Below, piece after piece: positions 30,001-35,917 of a stretch of DNA of 64,000 nt. The DNA is from Antedon mediterranea (Eukaryota; Echinodermata; Crinoidea; Comatulida; Antedonidae). How positions within the stretch are numbered: the stretch's first letter is position 1; every line of letters begins with the position of its first letter. Location of the stretch: contig NC_092678.1 in assembly GCF_964355755.1 (NCBI RefSeq), positions 12,866,922-12,930,921 on the forward strand, in the 5' to 3' direction. The position numbers and the translations under genes are program-made. The notes beneath the pieces were generated by a model. That model was not told the DNA's origin. It searched no databases and saw nothing but the letters and a program-made list of their open reading frames with translations.

Positions 30001-31688
30001 ATGCTAATTTAGTAGAACAACCTGTGAATAAATGCTGCTGACAAATATGCCTCTGTACCTTATCTTAGGTCTTAATATCACCAGTCGTTTTTCTAAATTG
30101 ATAAAATAGTAGTTTTTATATAAACCATTGTCGCGTACAGTACTAATTTCATACTAACCTTAATAAGTTGTCCATTATCTGTGCCTATGAATGCTATTGT
30201 GCGATTCTCTTCAATTGCTGTAGTAACTGATGTTAGTATTTTATCATTAACTGTTAGCAATCCCTCTGATACTGCTGCTTCTGTGTAGGTACCTTGTGAA
30301 TAAAGTCTGAACAGTGTAGCACCGTTTGCTGGACACATCAATGACTGAATATCAGCAGCAGTAAAACTGAAAGACTTCATTATAAAAAACAAAACAGTAT
30401 TATTAACTTGAATTTGTATCAGTTAATAAACTGATTAAATTTTAGAATTATAATAAATCCACTTTTTCACATGTCTTATAATTGAAAACAAACCAGAATG
30501 AGTGTTTATAGACTGATTGACTAGTATTGCCATACTGTAGGATTTAGAAAACACAGCATCTGTCCACATGTTTGAAATAAGGTTCCCACACCAAATAAGT
30601 AACAAGACTAAATAATGTAAGTTTGAAAATAAATATCATACTTGTGGGCAATTAGCTTCATTTGCATAGTCTAGAGTATGGACATCACTATCAACGTTAA
30701 GACATCCATTGAGTGCTTTGAAGAATGCATTTTCAATATCATTCCACTTGTAAATACACAATGCAGATTGTCCAGTGGCAACTCCACTTCCATCACCTTT
30801 AGCAAACACTCCATACAATACATTATCTCCAGCTTGTAAGCCTAGTGACGTAGCTAACTGAGCTCCTGCAGGACCCACAGACATGGCTTGTACCAAGTTG
30901 TAATCAACATTACTATACACACAGCTGAGGTATATCTCGGATAATGTATCAAATGAATTTTCTTGACAAACACGACTCAGTCGTGAATGAAAGTAATCAG
31001 TATCATCAGGTCTAAATGCAGCAAAGTAAGTATATCCTTCATAATCAAATGCAATTTTGAATTGCACAGGTTTACTGTAAGAATGTATGATGGCATTAAA
31101 TGGAGTAAAAGTTTGAAATATTCTATCTGTTTTAAGACTCCTTCTGGAATGAATATGTCTGTAAGAATATTTAGTAGGATTCAATGATGTATGCCCAGAT
31201 GACATATATAAAACATTTTGTTTGATATAACGGTCATATTGCTTATCATCATCACTCAACACACCAGGAGCAATGATTCCAACTGCTGACAGTTCACTCA
31301 CTATTCTATCTTTCATATCACTTCCATCAAAACTTAAATCCACAAGAGATCTTCCTTCACATCTTCCATTGTTTCCTCCTCCACACGTGATCAATCGTTC
31401 ACGATCATAATCAATTTCTAATATTTTATTAATGTTATCACAATCATCTGATGAACATGTTGAAATATTAGCACTGATGTTAAAATCCTCTGACAGTCTG
31501 TACAGTGAGTTGTAAGCTCCTATGTAGATATCTCCTGTTGTACTATGTATTTTGACATGGTACAGATCTTCATTTTCATGAGGTTTAAATTCAAGTAACA
31601 CATCATTGTCGAATGCTTCGATGCTTGGCAGAAATGTTGAAGAATATAGCAGAAATGCAAAAATGTTGAACAATGTTGGCAAACCCAT
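1..31688 (-). CDS. Plexin semaphorin receptor (28 exons seen, 3' end off window)
   Basis: Plexins are single-pass receptors for semaphorins that signal through a cytoplasmic RasGAP domain acting on Rap-type GTPases. The gene runs right to left. I placed 28 coding segments, listed separately, by splice sites, phase and alignment to the known plexin domain order; they sum to 4611 nt, exactly 1537 codons with no internal stop. Layout by residue: signal peptide 1-25, Sema to about 464, PSI1 465-541, TIG-like 1 542-625, PSI2 626-664, TIG-like 2 665-772, PSI3 773-828, IPT 3-6 829-1196, transmembrane 1217-1240, then the GAP first half, the Rho-binding insert, and a cut in the insert. Vertebrate plexins are about 1900-2100 residues, so a few hundred C-terminal residues are missing to the left. 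The GAP half and the Rho-binding insert look slightly closer to plexin-B (for example [14 protein letters not shown]), but the protein is divergent and I do not assign a subclass. Confidence 0.95.
21..1677. other. Plexin intron 27
   Basis: No exon is seen on either strand. The intron holds a LINE/SINE 3' tail at about 500-620 (annotated separately). A pair of short inverted motifs around an AT-rich centre lies at 1060-1210 (CTTGACCTTGGAGA and TCTCAAGGTTAAGAG), perhaps a decayed fold-back element. Confidence 0.5.
500..620 (+). repeat. 3' tail of a dispersed retroelement
   Basis: This tract of about 120 bp ends GGACAGTTTGTCTGAAATAA plus AGTTGAATTGAATT. A second copy of the same end occurs at about 19255-19310. 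The (TTGAA)-type microsatellite end is typical of CR1/L2 LINE or LINE-mobilised SINE tails. Confidence 0.5.
1678..1834 (-). CDS. Plexin exon 27: Rho-binding domain
   Basis: The exon is 157 nt and leaves phase 1, with donor GTAAGT. It encodes [18 protein letters not shown], then the RPKVQHLDL region. The C-D-T-I-(S/T)-Q-V-K-E-K-I motif is the hallmark of the plexin ubiquitin-like Rho-binding domain inserted into the GAP. Confidence 0.97.
2036..2182 (-). CDS. Plexin exon 26: GAP domain into Rho-binding insert
   Basis: The exon has 49 codons, phase 0 at both ends, and donor GTATGT. It encodes [20 protein letters not shown] and then [10 protein letters not shown]. The GP-x-DA-x-T-G-x-A-x-Y-(S/T)-L signature is diagnostic of plexins. 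The following linker starts the Rho-GTPase-binding domain. Confidence 0.97.
2345..2577 (-). mobile_element. tRNA-derived SINE
   Basis: Read on the minus strand, the head starts GTGGAGCTGTAGCTTGGTGG (A-box-like) and has the B box GGTTCAATCC about 55 nt in. A unique body follows, then an A-rich end (ATGAAATAAAATAAAAG). This is a Pol III SINE architecture with a tRNA-like head. It lies in plexin intron 25, in the same orientation as the gene. Confidence 0.65.
2910..2976 (-). CDS. Plexin exon 25: GAP domain
   Basis: The exon is 67 nt and ends in phase 0. Its first base completes the arginine codon, then [20 protein letters not shown] and LK follow. This matches the plexin '[24 protein letters not shown]' helix closely. 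Confidence 0.95.
3549..3623 (-). CDS. Plexin exon 24: GAP domain up to arginine motif
   Basis: The exon is 75 nt and enters and leaves in phase 2. It encodes [20 protein letters not shown] followed by QVLA, with an arginine split over the junction. It corresponds to 'LKQLLADLIDKNL...KLLLRR'. Only one arginine is present where vertebrate plexins have a pair (see findings). Confidence 0.92.
3940..4005 (-). CDS. Plexin exon 23: GAP domain
   Basis: This 66-nt micro-exon encodes [20 protein letters not shown], clearly the plexin 'NVASLIMTVLQSKLEYATD' helix. Split codons at both ends agree with its neighbours. The acceptor is TTTTAG and the donor GTAAAT. Confidence 0.93.
5143..5786 (+). repeat. 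5' LTR of the intron-22 element
   Basis: This is a direct copy of 8061-8704. It contains an AATAAA signal near 5707 and short internal repeats of ACACCTCACAGCCACTTCTT in its middle third. The open frames read through it are duplicated in the other LTR and are not credited as genes. Confidence 0.93.
5915..6231 (+). repeat. Three-copy tandem repeat inside LTR element
   Basis: There are three copies of a 103-104 bp unit, each starting near AGACAAGCTGAAATTATATT (5921, 6025, 6128) and ending in GAAGATAATCGAGGAAGAC. The copies are almost identical. They lie just after the primer-binding site, where a packaging signal or gag leader would be expected. Confidence 0.9.
6717..7141 (+). pseudogene. Unrecognised gag-like ORF of the LTR element
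   Basis: An open stretch from 6717 to 6947 is followed, after a frame change, by a second stretch (about 6968-7141, beginning [18 protein letters not shown] and ending in a natural stop). The product is hydrophilic and rich in N, D and K. I recognise no family. Its position between leader and 3' region suggests a gag or accessory remnant. Confidence 0.35.
8061..8704 (+). repeat. 3' LTR of the intron-22 element
   Basis: It is identical to the 5' LTR except for one transition at 8099. The preceding purine-rich run at about 8034-8060 fits a polypurine tract for plus-strand priming. Confidence 0.93.
9503..9621 (-). CDS. Plexin exon 22: GAP domain
   Basis: The exon is 119 nt and leaves phase 2, with donor AA|GTAAGT. 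It encodes [20 protein letters not shown] followed by [16 protein letters not shown], aligned to 'FAQLINNKVFLLSFIRTLE'. It precedes an intron of about 5.5 kb that carries the LTR element at 5143-8704. Confidence 0.92.
10040..10972. mobile_element. TIR DNA transposon in plexin intron 21
   Basis: Inverted termini of about 45-50 bp share GTTCATATCGAACTTAGG at 10048-10066 and, inverted, at about 10944-10962. Each is followed by a related CTGATCTAGTTAA-type tract. Sub-terminal copies of TTAGGGCGAGATA occur on both sides. I could not fix the target duplication (TAA/TAT-like at best). The class is uncertain; PIF/Harbinger-like is one guess. Confidence 0.6.
10318..10620 (+). CDS. 100-aa ORF carried by the TIR transposon
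   Basis: This is a complete ORF starting [11 protein letters not shown]. It has a hydrophobic/acidic first half ([13 protein letters not shown]), then a basic block ([20 protein letters not shown]) and a hydrophobic tail. The acidic-hydrophobic stretch followed by an arginine-rich run resembles the N-terminus of PIF/Harbinger transposases, but no catalytic domain follows. It may be an internally deleted element or an unknown small protein. Confidence 0.4.
   Translation: MLPQLLSLSEFLPIFLQMINDDTELDEGTALLLFALVEFVSSCMESQRMMRQRRRLRYLRYAEEQRELGKIMFLLHTSLDVTFFVFAFTFSDMMNAVQMY
11156..11298 (-). CDS. Plexin exon 21: start of intracellular GAP region
   Basis: The exon is 143 nt and ends in phase 0. 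It encodes [17 protein letters not shown] and then [19 protein letters not shown]. This matches the juxtamembrane-to-GAP boundary of plexins (AFAELQ..., 'PFLDYRTY...FPGIE'). The TIR transposon at about 10-11 kb lies in the next intron. Confidence 0.93.
11812..11905 (-). repeat. Short dispersed element, copy 1
   Basis: On the minus strand this reads CTGGGTTGACC...GTTTAGCACCTGTTTGGTCT...TTATAATTGTTTTGTC. The same sequence occurs on the plus strand at 33493-33605. It is probably a SINE or a LINE 3' end. Confidence 0.65.
12069..12297 (-). CDS. Plexin exon 20: transmembrane helix and juxtamembrane
   Basis: The exon is 229 nt and leaves phase 1. About 20 extracellular residues are followed by a 24-residue hydrophobic helix (residues about 1217-1240, starting [17 protein letters not shown]). 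The stop-transfer HRRRIK comes next, then a charged helical segment with [13 protein letters not shown], the juxtamembrane coiled coil that regulates plexin dimerisation. Confidence 0.95.
12815..12973 (-). CDS. Plexin exon 19: IPT domain 6
   Basis: The exon has 53 codons, phase 0 at both ends, and donor GTAAGC. It encodes GSDINLASD, corresponding to 'GKNL' in other plexins, then [12 protein letters not shown] and an acidic/proline linker. It completes the last extracellular domain above the membrane. Confidence 0.9.
13112..13265. repeat. Palindromic MITE-like repeat
   Basis: An imperfect inverted repeat: GATGTAATCACAACACAAGT with CTTGACTATTCATGA on the left is mirrored by CAAATTACTTGCGTTGTC and AATTACATC on the right. 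It is about 150 bp, in plexin intron 18. Confidence 0.45.
13342..13620 (-). CDS. Plexin exon 18: end of IPT 5 and start of IPT 6
   Basis: The exon has 93 codons, phase 0 at both ends, acceptor TTTTTTCAG and donor GTAAAT. It has a cysteine-proline strand ([10 protein letters not shown]) and then the basic motif RSRR at residues about 1075-1078 (13537-13548). [14 protein letters not shown] follows, the usual plexin 'YYPNPVF' entry into the last extracellular IPT domain. RSRR fits a furin-type site and is discussed as a finding. Confidence 0.9.
13931..14084. repeat. 154-bp MITE with inverted ends
   Basis: The left end CTTGGTTACTACTAGAGATG and the inverse of the right end CTTGGTTGCCACTAGAGACG match at 20 of 24 positions over a 24-base end (both continue CAAC). 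It is a small non-autonomous DNA transposon in plexin intron 17; its target duplication is unclear. Confidence 0.6.
14232..14319 (-). CDS. Plexin exon 17: IPT domain 5, middle
   Basis: The exon is 88 nt and ends in phase 0. It encodes [20 protein letters not shown], the G-G-x-x-I-x-V-x-G-x-N/T-F strand that follows the IPT opening in exon 16. Confidence 0.9.
15090..15295 (+). mobile_element. LINE 3' fragment (RT C-terminus)
   Basis: The plus strand encodes a decayed end of a [29 protein letters not shown] then [11 protein letters not shown], the common 'LWN-x-LP-x-x-IR...FK-x-x-LK-x-HLF' terminus. A UTR follows, ending in a TTATTATTAT tail. It lies antisense in plexin intron 16. Confidence 0.75.
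15321..15485 (-). CDS. Plexin exon 16: end of IPT 4, start of IPT 5
   Basis: The exon is 165 nt and enters and leaves in phase 2. It contains [19 protein letters not shown], then [20 protein letters not shown]. The second half is the P-x-V-x-x-x-x-P-x-x-G opening of the following IPT domain. Confidence 0.92.
15652..15791 (-). CDS. Plexin exon 15: IPT domain 4, start
   Basis: The exon is 140 nt and leaves phase 2. It encodes [20 protein letters not shown], the textbook start of a plexin/MET-family IPT domain (P-x-I-x-x-x-x-P-x-x-G-x-x-A-G-G-T). [18 protein letters not shown] follows. Confidence 0.95.
16010..16750. repeat. 61-bp tandem satellite with internal hairpin
   Basis: There are about 12 tandem copies of a unit of about 61 bp. 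Each contains the arms GAGTGAAATT and AATTTCACTC around GCATT, so every unit can form a 10-bp hairpin. The spacer is CTTATCTTGTTCTAGCA(A/G)G. Copies differ by a few bases. It lies in plexin intron 14. Confidence 0.92.
16751..16880. repeat. 19-bp purine-rich tandem repeat
   Basis: The 61-bp satellite passes directly into about seven copies of a short unit, GTGAAAGTAGAAGAAAA(A/G)A, nearly pure purine on the plus strand. It looks like a sub-segment of the larger unit that amplified independently. Confidence 0.9.
17090..17189 (-). CDS. Plexin exon 14: end of IPT domain 3
   Basis: The exon is 100 nt and ends in phase 0. It encodes SVKCKAP and then [20 protein letters not shown], the final two strands of the domain. 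The 61-bp satellite lies in the next intron. Confidence 0.88.
17901..18073 (-). CDS. Plexin exon 13: IPT/TIG domain 3
   Basis: The exon is 173 nt and leaves phase 2. It encodes [31 protein letters not shown] and so on, the G-x-F strand and cysteine pair of an IPT immunoglobulin-like fold. It sits directly after PSI3, as in other plexins. Confidence 0.88.
18397..18563 (-). CDS. Plexin exon 12: PSI domain 3
   Basis: The exon is 167 nt and ends in phase 0. It encodes [18 protein letters not shown], then [11 protein letters not shown] and ECPSPVII. This is the third PSI domain with its complete cysteine ladder, followed by the P-x-I opening of the next IPT domain. The donor is GTAGTT. Confidence 0.93.
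19255..19310 (+). repeat. 3' tail of a dispersed retroelement, second copy
   Basis: It shares TGTATTTACATGTGGACAGT and TTGTCTGAAATCAAGTTGAA with the end at 545-615. It lies in intron 11. Confidence 0.45.
19794..19881 (-). CDS. Plexin exon 11: TIG-like domain 2, end
   Basis: The exon is 88 nt and leaves phase 1. It encodes [19 protein letters not shown] and then [10 protein letters not shown], aligned with plexin 'LPVNLSVVWNGNFVIDNP'. The donor GTTGGT is weaker than its neighbours but keeps the frame into exon 12. Confidence 0.87.
20838..20939 (-). CDS. Plexin exon 10: TIG-like domain 2, middle
   Basis: The exon has 34 codons, phase 0 at both ends, and donor GTAAGT. It encodes [18 protein letters not shown] and later ITCSQY. 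The two cysteines match the plexin 'YECLFHI...LQCQNSSY' segment. Confidence 0.9.
21817..21951 (-). CDS. Plexin exon 9: TIG-like domain 2, start
   Basis: The exon has 45 codons, phase 0 at both ends, acceptor TATGTAG and donor GTAAAC. It encodes GSCPQIYQP, as in the plexin 'SEDCPQI' boundary, and then strands ending [11 protein letters not shown]. Confidence 0.9.
22408..22522 (-). CDS. Plexin exon 8: PSI domain 2
   Basis: The exon is 115 nt and ends in phase 0. It encodes [20 protein letters not shown] followed by THNASTLC. The CxxC...CxWC...C spacing is that of plexin PSI2. It is separated from exon 7 by about 5 kb of intron. Confidence 0.93.
22531..24548. other. Intron 7, distal part
   Basis: AT-rich intronic DNA between the minisatellite and exon 8. 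Several short open frames are present, but none has a recognisable domain or splice support, and I see no gene. Confidence 0.4.
24549..27333. repeat. 47-bp minisatellite, about 59 copies
   Basis: The unit starts AAGATGACAGTGAGATTATA and ends ACATTGCAACCTGGTA. From the first GATGACAG (24552) to the last (27323) is 2771 bp, which is 59 periods of 47 minus a 2-base deletion in the copy near 25660. Most copies are identical. Variants include AGAAATT (25838, 25932, 26167, 26261) and CTTAAG (26734, 26828, 27016, 27110). It lies in plexin intron 7. Confidence 0.98.
27505..27601 (-). CDS. Plexin exon 7: end of TIG-like 1, start of PSI2
   Basis: The exon is 97 nt and leaves phase 2. It encodes ALSVHSS-like beta strands and then [18 protein letters not shown], matching the plexin 'DFVFYNCS' entry into PSI2. 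The 47-bp minisatellite lies in the intron that follows. Confidence 0.9.
27826..27890 (+). repeat. Short dispersed repeat (TTTGATAGTGTAGAC family)
   Basis: ATCACTACCATATTTG followed by AAGTTTGATAGTGTAGACAA and AGCTTAAG. Related pieces occur at about 42024-42070 (interrupted by the gypsy element), 48800-48868 and 58601-58640. It is probably a MITE family. Confidence 0.5.
28139..28295 (-). CDS. Plexin exon 6: TIG-like domain 1
   Basis: The exon is 157 nt, entering in phase 0 and leaving in phase 1. It encodes [11 protein letters not shown], then NYNCKFGDF, then a cysteine and PPLSHVP. This is the Ig-like fold that lies between PSI1 and PSI2 in all plexins. The donor is GTGAGT. Confidence 0.9.
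28618..28735 (-). CDS. Plexin exon 5: PSI domain 1, second part
   Basis: The exon is 118 nt; its first base completes the split lysine codon from exon 4. It contains KCTRFREC, which finishes the PSI cysteine pattern, and then leads into the first TIG-like domain. The donor is GTAAGTT and the exon ends in phase 0. Confidence 0.92.
29080..29331 (-). mobile_element. 5S rRNA-derived sequence (SINE3-like or pseudogene)
   Basis: On the minus strand, about 29331-29225 reads like 5S rRNA: ACACCGGTTCTCGTCAGATC, then ACCGAAGTTAAGCAACGTTG, GGCCTGGTTAGAGCTTGGAT and GGGAGACCATCTAGGAATAG. The first 20 or so bases of 5S are missing or altered, and an unrelated body of about 150 bp follows. That fits a 5S-headed SINE or a 5S pseudogene. 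The internal Pol III promoter region is largely kept. It lies in plexin intron 4. Confidence 0.8.
29421..29533 (-). CDS. Plexin exon 4: PSI domain 1, first part
   Basis: The exon is 113 nt and leaves phase 2. It encodes the start of a cysteine-rich PSI domain: [11 protein letters not shown], then DPYCGWC, which is the family signature. PSI domains are small disulphide-bonded spacers below the Sema propeller. Confidence 0.93.
29813..29941 (-). CDS. Plexin exon 3: end of Sema domain
   Basis: This exon has 43 codons, phase 0 at both ends, acceptor TTTTTTCAG and donor GTAAGT. It encodes the last Sema blade ([10 protein letters not shown] to YIIALTAKK), the position where plexins have an 'LSPNHQYLYAMT'-type strand just before the first PSI domain. 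Confidence 0.9.
30159..30374 (-). CDS. Plexin exon 2: Sema domain, continued
   Basis: This exon has 72 codons, phase 0 at both ends, an acceptor ending ATGAAG and the donor GTTAGT. It encodes the late Sema blades, including a CPANGATLF segment and [11 protein letters not shown], the usual plexin G-T-x-x-G-x-I/L-x-K strand. Another AG eight bases downstream would break the frame with exon 1, which fixes this acceptor. Confidence 0.9.
30642..31688 (-). CDS. Plexin exon 1: signal peptide and most of Sema domain
   Basis: This exon has 349 complete codons and ends in phase 0 at CPQ followed by GTATGA. The first 25 residues form a hydrophobic signal peptide with probable cleavage after SIEA. The Sema beta-propeller follows, with plexin-typical stretches such as [39 protein letters not shown] and [10 protein letters not shown]. 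The start is supported because the paralogous exon at 52652 starts at the equivalent ATG and because homology upstream becomes a noncoding splice acceptor. The Sema domain binds semaphorin outside the cell. Confidence 0.95.
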
Positions 31689-31714
31689 ATTTAAAGTTGA
31701 GAGAACGTCATTAC
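31689..31714 (-). other. 5' UTR portion with conserved splice acceptor
   Basis: Reading leftwards, a T-rich tract and TATAAG precede GTAATGA and then a short leader before the ATG. The same acceptor and leader occur before the paralogous Sema exon (52626-52651), while sequence further upstream is unrelated. I infer that the coding start lies in the second exon and that an upstream noncoding exon exists. I could not locate that exon or a promoter. Confidence 0.5.
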
Positions 31715-32700
31715 CTTATAAAAAAAAATAACAAAACACTACTTTAAAATACGAAATACAATGAATCATTAATGATTAAGTTTTATATGCCTGTACTGAA
31801 TAGCATTGTACTACCTATACTCATTAATTAAAAAGCTAAAACTGGATTGTACTAAGATTGATTTTTTGACAAGACCAACAAGCATAGAAAAATATCCCAC
31901 ACAGATAATATTGCTCATTTCAGATTACATGCTGGACTGATAGTTAAGTACAGTATGTATAGTATCAGTATAGTATCAATTTTGTCTAATACCCTTTTTC
32001 TGCATAAATTTGTATAACTTGTAACAACTTGTAACCAGTGTTTAATCTCCTGATTTATTGCACATTTTCATACACGCATATGCTGGGAAATATCGGGAGG
32101 AAAGTGTACAGTAGTTGCACGCTATTTGATTACTATGATTGGTCAGTTTAATACCAGGGCAATACATATGCGCACAGAACAAACACAGGCCTCTCTCTGT
32201 GTTTTTCTCCCGAGATCCTGTTCACACTATGCAAAACTGGTTACAACTTCTTACATTATAAAGTTGTTACATTACATTTTGCAATGTGAAAAGGGTATAA
32301 CTAACTAAGTTTCGAACAGTCAAACAATTTGAAGATTTATTTTGGGTTCTCCACTTAAAACTGGTTTATTTTTATGTAATAAATATTTATTGATAAGTAT
32401 CTCTGATGGATGTACAGTTACCATCAGCCAACCTATGTAAAAAATGGAATAAATTCAATTTCTTTTTCTTCAATTTATTACTGTACAATTAGACTTAGTA
32501 CATTACACTGTTGCAATATTATCAAGACGATTAATACAAAAACCAAACAAAGTTAAACAGAGACCAGAAGCTTCTACGAGAAAAAGCTTGATTATGAACA
32601 ATTTAATTAACTTATAAAATTGTATAATTCGGAAAGTCATATGGATATCATTTTTTAATTTAATTCTATATCCACATTGTATAGTAATATATCTAAAAAA
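31715..32700. other. Upstream flank of the plexin coding exon 1
   Basis: AT-rich DNA with no supported ORF. A noncoding first exon and promoter of the plexin should lie here or further right, but I see no decisive motif. Confidence 0.4.
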
Positions 32701-32714
32701 AAGATAAGAGATAA

Positions 32715-32830
32715 GATAAGATAAAGGTATGGTAAAATTGCATTACGTTATAATCAGCCAATGGGGTGCTGGTATGTGTGTGACGTCATCGTATAAGGAC
32801 TTTGGATTTTTTTTCATATCGCAAAAACAG
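32715..32830 (+). promoter_or_regulatory. CRE/CCAAT-containing LINE 5' region
   Basis: It contains an inverted-CCAAT neighbourhood (AATCAGCCAATGGGG) and a perfect CRE-type TGACGTCA (GTGTGTGACGTCATCG), about 230 bp upstream of the LINE endonuclease frame. An inverted copy lies at 39300-39400. Probably the internal promoter of the LINE family. Confidence 0.45.
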
Positions 32831-33066
32831 TGATCAACCGGCAACTTAACATTTTCTTTATGCTTCATTTATCGCTATTATCGCCGTCGTGTGATACTAA
32901 ATGTAGCCTACGTCTGTTATTATTGAAAGGCCAAAACAAGTTGATTTTAATTCTAGAATACAGAAAATCGTTTTAAAAGAGGCCTACTACGTACTATAAC
33001 CATGCTATAACCTATAGCCTCAGTATATCAATCTGTTAGGAAACCTAGGCGACGAGGAAGAAGAGA

Positions 33067-33435
33067 GGAATTCGAGTTAAACTTAGAAATCGTAAGTTTA
33101 ATTCTCCACTCCCCTCAGTTATCCTAGGAAATACACAATCACTTCGAAATAAAGTCGACGAGTTGAAGTCATGTACGGATCATCTGTTCAAGTTCAGAGA
33201 ATCGAATTTGATGTGTTTCACTGAAACATGGTTTAAAGATAGTGACTTAGAATGTGATTCAAGAATTGATGGTTTTACTTGTATCAGAGCTGATAGATCT
33301 ATAGAGTCCGGGAAAAATTGTGGTGGTAGAGTATGCGTGTATGTAAATAATCGCTGGTGTAAAAACATTTCCGTCAAGAAACGAATATGTTCTGAAAATA
33401 TTGAACTTTTGACTGTAGCACTCCGCCGTTCTATC
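33067..33435 (+). pseudogene. LINE endonuclease domain, N-terminal part
   Basis: The frame encodes PSVILGNTQSLRNKVDELKS and then NLMCFTETWF, the start of an apurinic-type endonuclease as in CR1/L2 LINEs. It continues to a stop near 33450. The next strand, VTLVYIPPT, is found in another frame, so a frameshift has occurred. Confidence 0.85.
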
Positions 33436-33492
33436 TCCCACGCAAAATAAACTATATTTATGTTACCTTGGTTTATATACCACCAACAATGT

Positions 33493-33625
33493 TCTGGGTT
33501 GACCAACTAGCATTGGTGTTTAGCACCTGTTTGGTCTTTCCTGCCTCCTTTTATAATTGTTTTGTCTTCTTTGTTTATGTATATGGCAGAAATTGAATAA
33601 ATAAAAAAAAAAAATAAATAAAAAC
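33493..33625 (+). mobile_element. Short dispersed element, copy 2, with A-rich tail
   Basis: This is the direct counterpart of 11812-11905. It ends in an A-rich tail (AATAAATAAAAAAAAAAAAT-type) and splits the LINE endonuclease sequence after PPT. That fits insertion of a SINE-like element into the older LINE. Confidence 0.65.
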
Positions 33626-33639
33626 AGCTGATACTAGAG

Positions 33640-34428
33640 TTGCTACAAATTATCTATGAAGTTAACAATGATTGCAAATCGAAATCACCAGACGCGTTTA
33701 AACTTATACTTGGCGACTTTAACGCTTGTGAAATTAAAGGTACGTTCCCGCATTATCAACAGTACATTACTTTTCCGACTAGAGGCAACAATATACTTGA
33801 TAAATGCTATGGAAGTAGTATCAAAGGACAAGGTGCTTACAAAGCGAACGCTAAAGCAGGCCTGGGTCGATCAGATCATAGTATTATTCACCTAATACCC
33901 AAGTATAAGCAGAAACTGAAACAACGCAAGCCTGAAATCAAGAAAGTTAAAGTTTGGACTGATGAGACGATTGATGAACTCAAGTGCTGTATTGAGTCTA
34001 CAAATTGGGACATTTTTGTAAATCCACATTCGATTGATGAGACAACCGATGCTATAAGTAGCTATTTAAATTTTTGTATTATATCTTGTGTTAAGGAGAA
34101 AACTATTAAAGTCTATCCAAATTCCAAGCCTAGGATTAATAAAGATATTAAAAGATTACATAGATTAAAACAAACTGCTGTAAATAATAATGATTACGAT
34201 CAAAAGAAAATAGTTCAATTGCACTTAGATAAGTTGATTAAAGATGGGAAGCGAAAGTTTGGCGAGAAGATTAGGGATAGTTTTAAAAATGGTAATCCCA
34301 AGAGTGCATGGAATGGTTTAAAATCTATTATTGTTAATGATAAGAGAAAGAAAATGGTTATTCCGTCAGATGTTGAACCTTGTGATTTTGCAAATAAGCT
34401 TAATGAATTTTTTAACAGGCTGGTTTGA
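33640..34428 (+). pseudogene. LINE endonuclease C-terminus and linker
   Basis: The ORF encodes FKLILGDFNACEI (the GDFN metal-binding motif), TFPTRGNNILDKCYG and GRSDHSIIHL (the SDH motif). A basic linker follows that ends before the RT. It is separated from the RT frame by a frameshift at about 34428. Confidence 0.9.
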
Positions 34429-34539
34429 TATTAACGAATTGGAAGATGAACTCATAACATTGAAAGAATCATTGATAAGATGTACAGTATGATAATGAAA
34501 ATGCTTTTGATGATTTTAGAGTAAATGTATTAGATGTTG

Positions 34540-35860
34540 AAAACATTTTTTAATGTACAAAGGAAAGGAAGTCTGCTGGGGCAGATCAAATTGTTGGGAA
34601 GGTGCTAAAATTATTTTGTAAGGATCTTGCGCCGATTTTCACTGACATCTTTAATTGGTCGCTAGAGAGTGGCAAGGTTCCCAAGTTATGGAAATCTGCA
34701 AATATTACTCGGCTAAATAAGGTTACTCAACCTAAAGGTATGAATGACTATAGGCCCATTGCATTAACATCGCTTGTTATGAAGAGTTTTGAAAGATTGA
34801 TTAAAAACAAGTTAATTAAAGAAACAAAGAATCAAGCGGACCCATACCAATTTGCTTATTGTTCAAACAGAAGCGTAGAGGATGCTACTTTGTGTCTCTT
34901 ACAACCAATCTATGAGCACTTAGATAAGGCAAAGTGTTATGTAAGATCATTGTTTATTGACTACAGTTCCGCTTTCAATACTATTCGGCCAAGTGTACTA
35001 TTGAGGAAGCTGATGACAATGAATGTAAATCCTTATTTATGTTCATGGATAAGCAATTTTGTTACTGGTAGAAGTCAACGAGTTACGGTTAACAATTTTT
35101 ATTCAAATTATATTGACTCTAATACTGGAACACCGCAAGGATGTGTGTTATCCCCACTTTTATTTATTTTCAATATATGTTAGTGATTTAAGATGTAATG
35201 TTAATTCCTGTAACATTATCAAGTTTGCGGATGACATGTGTTTGTTGAATGGTCTTATTACAGGAGGGGATGAATTTGTATATAGAGAAGAAGTAACAAG
35301 GGTTTTAGATCTGTGTAATACTAATTATTTGTATTAATTCTAAAAAAACCAAAGAGCTTATATTTGACTTCAGAAGAAATGTTAATCACATTCCACTTGT
35401 TATTGACGGAAATTATGTTGAAAATCCAGAGTCTCATAAATATTTAGGGGTTTGGATAGATACGAATCGGTGCTAAGTGTATGCTAAAGGTGTTCAACAA
35501 CTGTATTCCTTAAGGAAGTTGAAACAATATAATATAGGCCGTGATTCTTTATTTCTTTTTTATCAAAGTGTTATTCAATCTGTTTTAAGCTTTTGCTGTG
35601 TTACTTGGGTAAATGGTCTAACAAAGAAAAATTTGAGTAAGTTAAACAGAATAGTTAGGAATGCAAGCAAAATTACTGGTGTCGAAATTAAAGGTATCGC
35701 ACAAAATGTGTAATGATGGAATGATATCTAAATTAAATAGTATTTTAGCTGATGAATCTCATATTCTCAACAATAAGTTAGTAGTTACCAGATCTGCAGG
35801 CCTCGAATTTTACCGCGGCCACCGCCGTCGGTGCCCTCCCAGTTGGCCTCAATGCCCTCG
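34540..35860 (+). pseudogene. LINE reverse transcriptase, frameshifted
   Basis: RT motifs in order: NDYRPIALTS, SLFIDYSSAFNTIRPS, GTPQGCVLSPLLF, then in another frame KFADDMCLL (the catalytic F/Y-ADD) and PHLKYLG-type palm residues in a third. At least three frame changes make it inactive. It is cut at 35796 by the TIR element. Confidence 0.93.
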
Positions 35861-35917
35861 AAAATGAATAGCACCCACGGCCACTACTGGCCTGCCCTTT
35901 TTTTGCGTTGGCCGCGA

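Noticed and set aside
30366-30370. Alternative acceptor TTTCAG for plexin exon 2
   Set aside because: It would break the phase with exon 1 and delete SFS before a conserved start; the upstream AAG acceptor keeps phase 0.
30987-31187. Plus-strand ORF opposite plexin exon 1
   Set aside because: Antisense shadow of a strongly supported coding exon.
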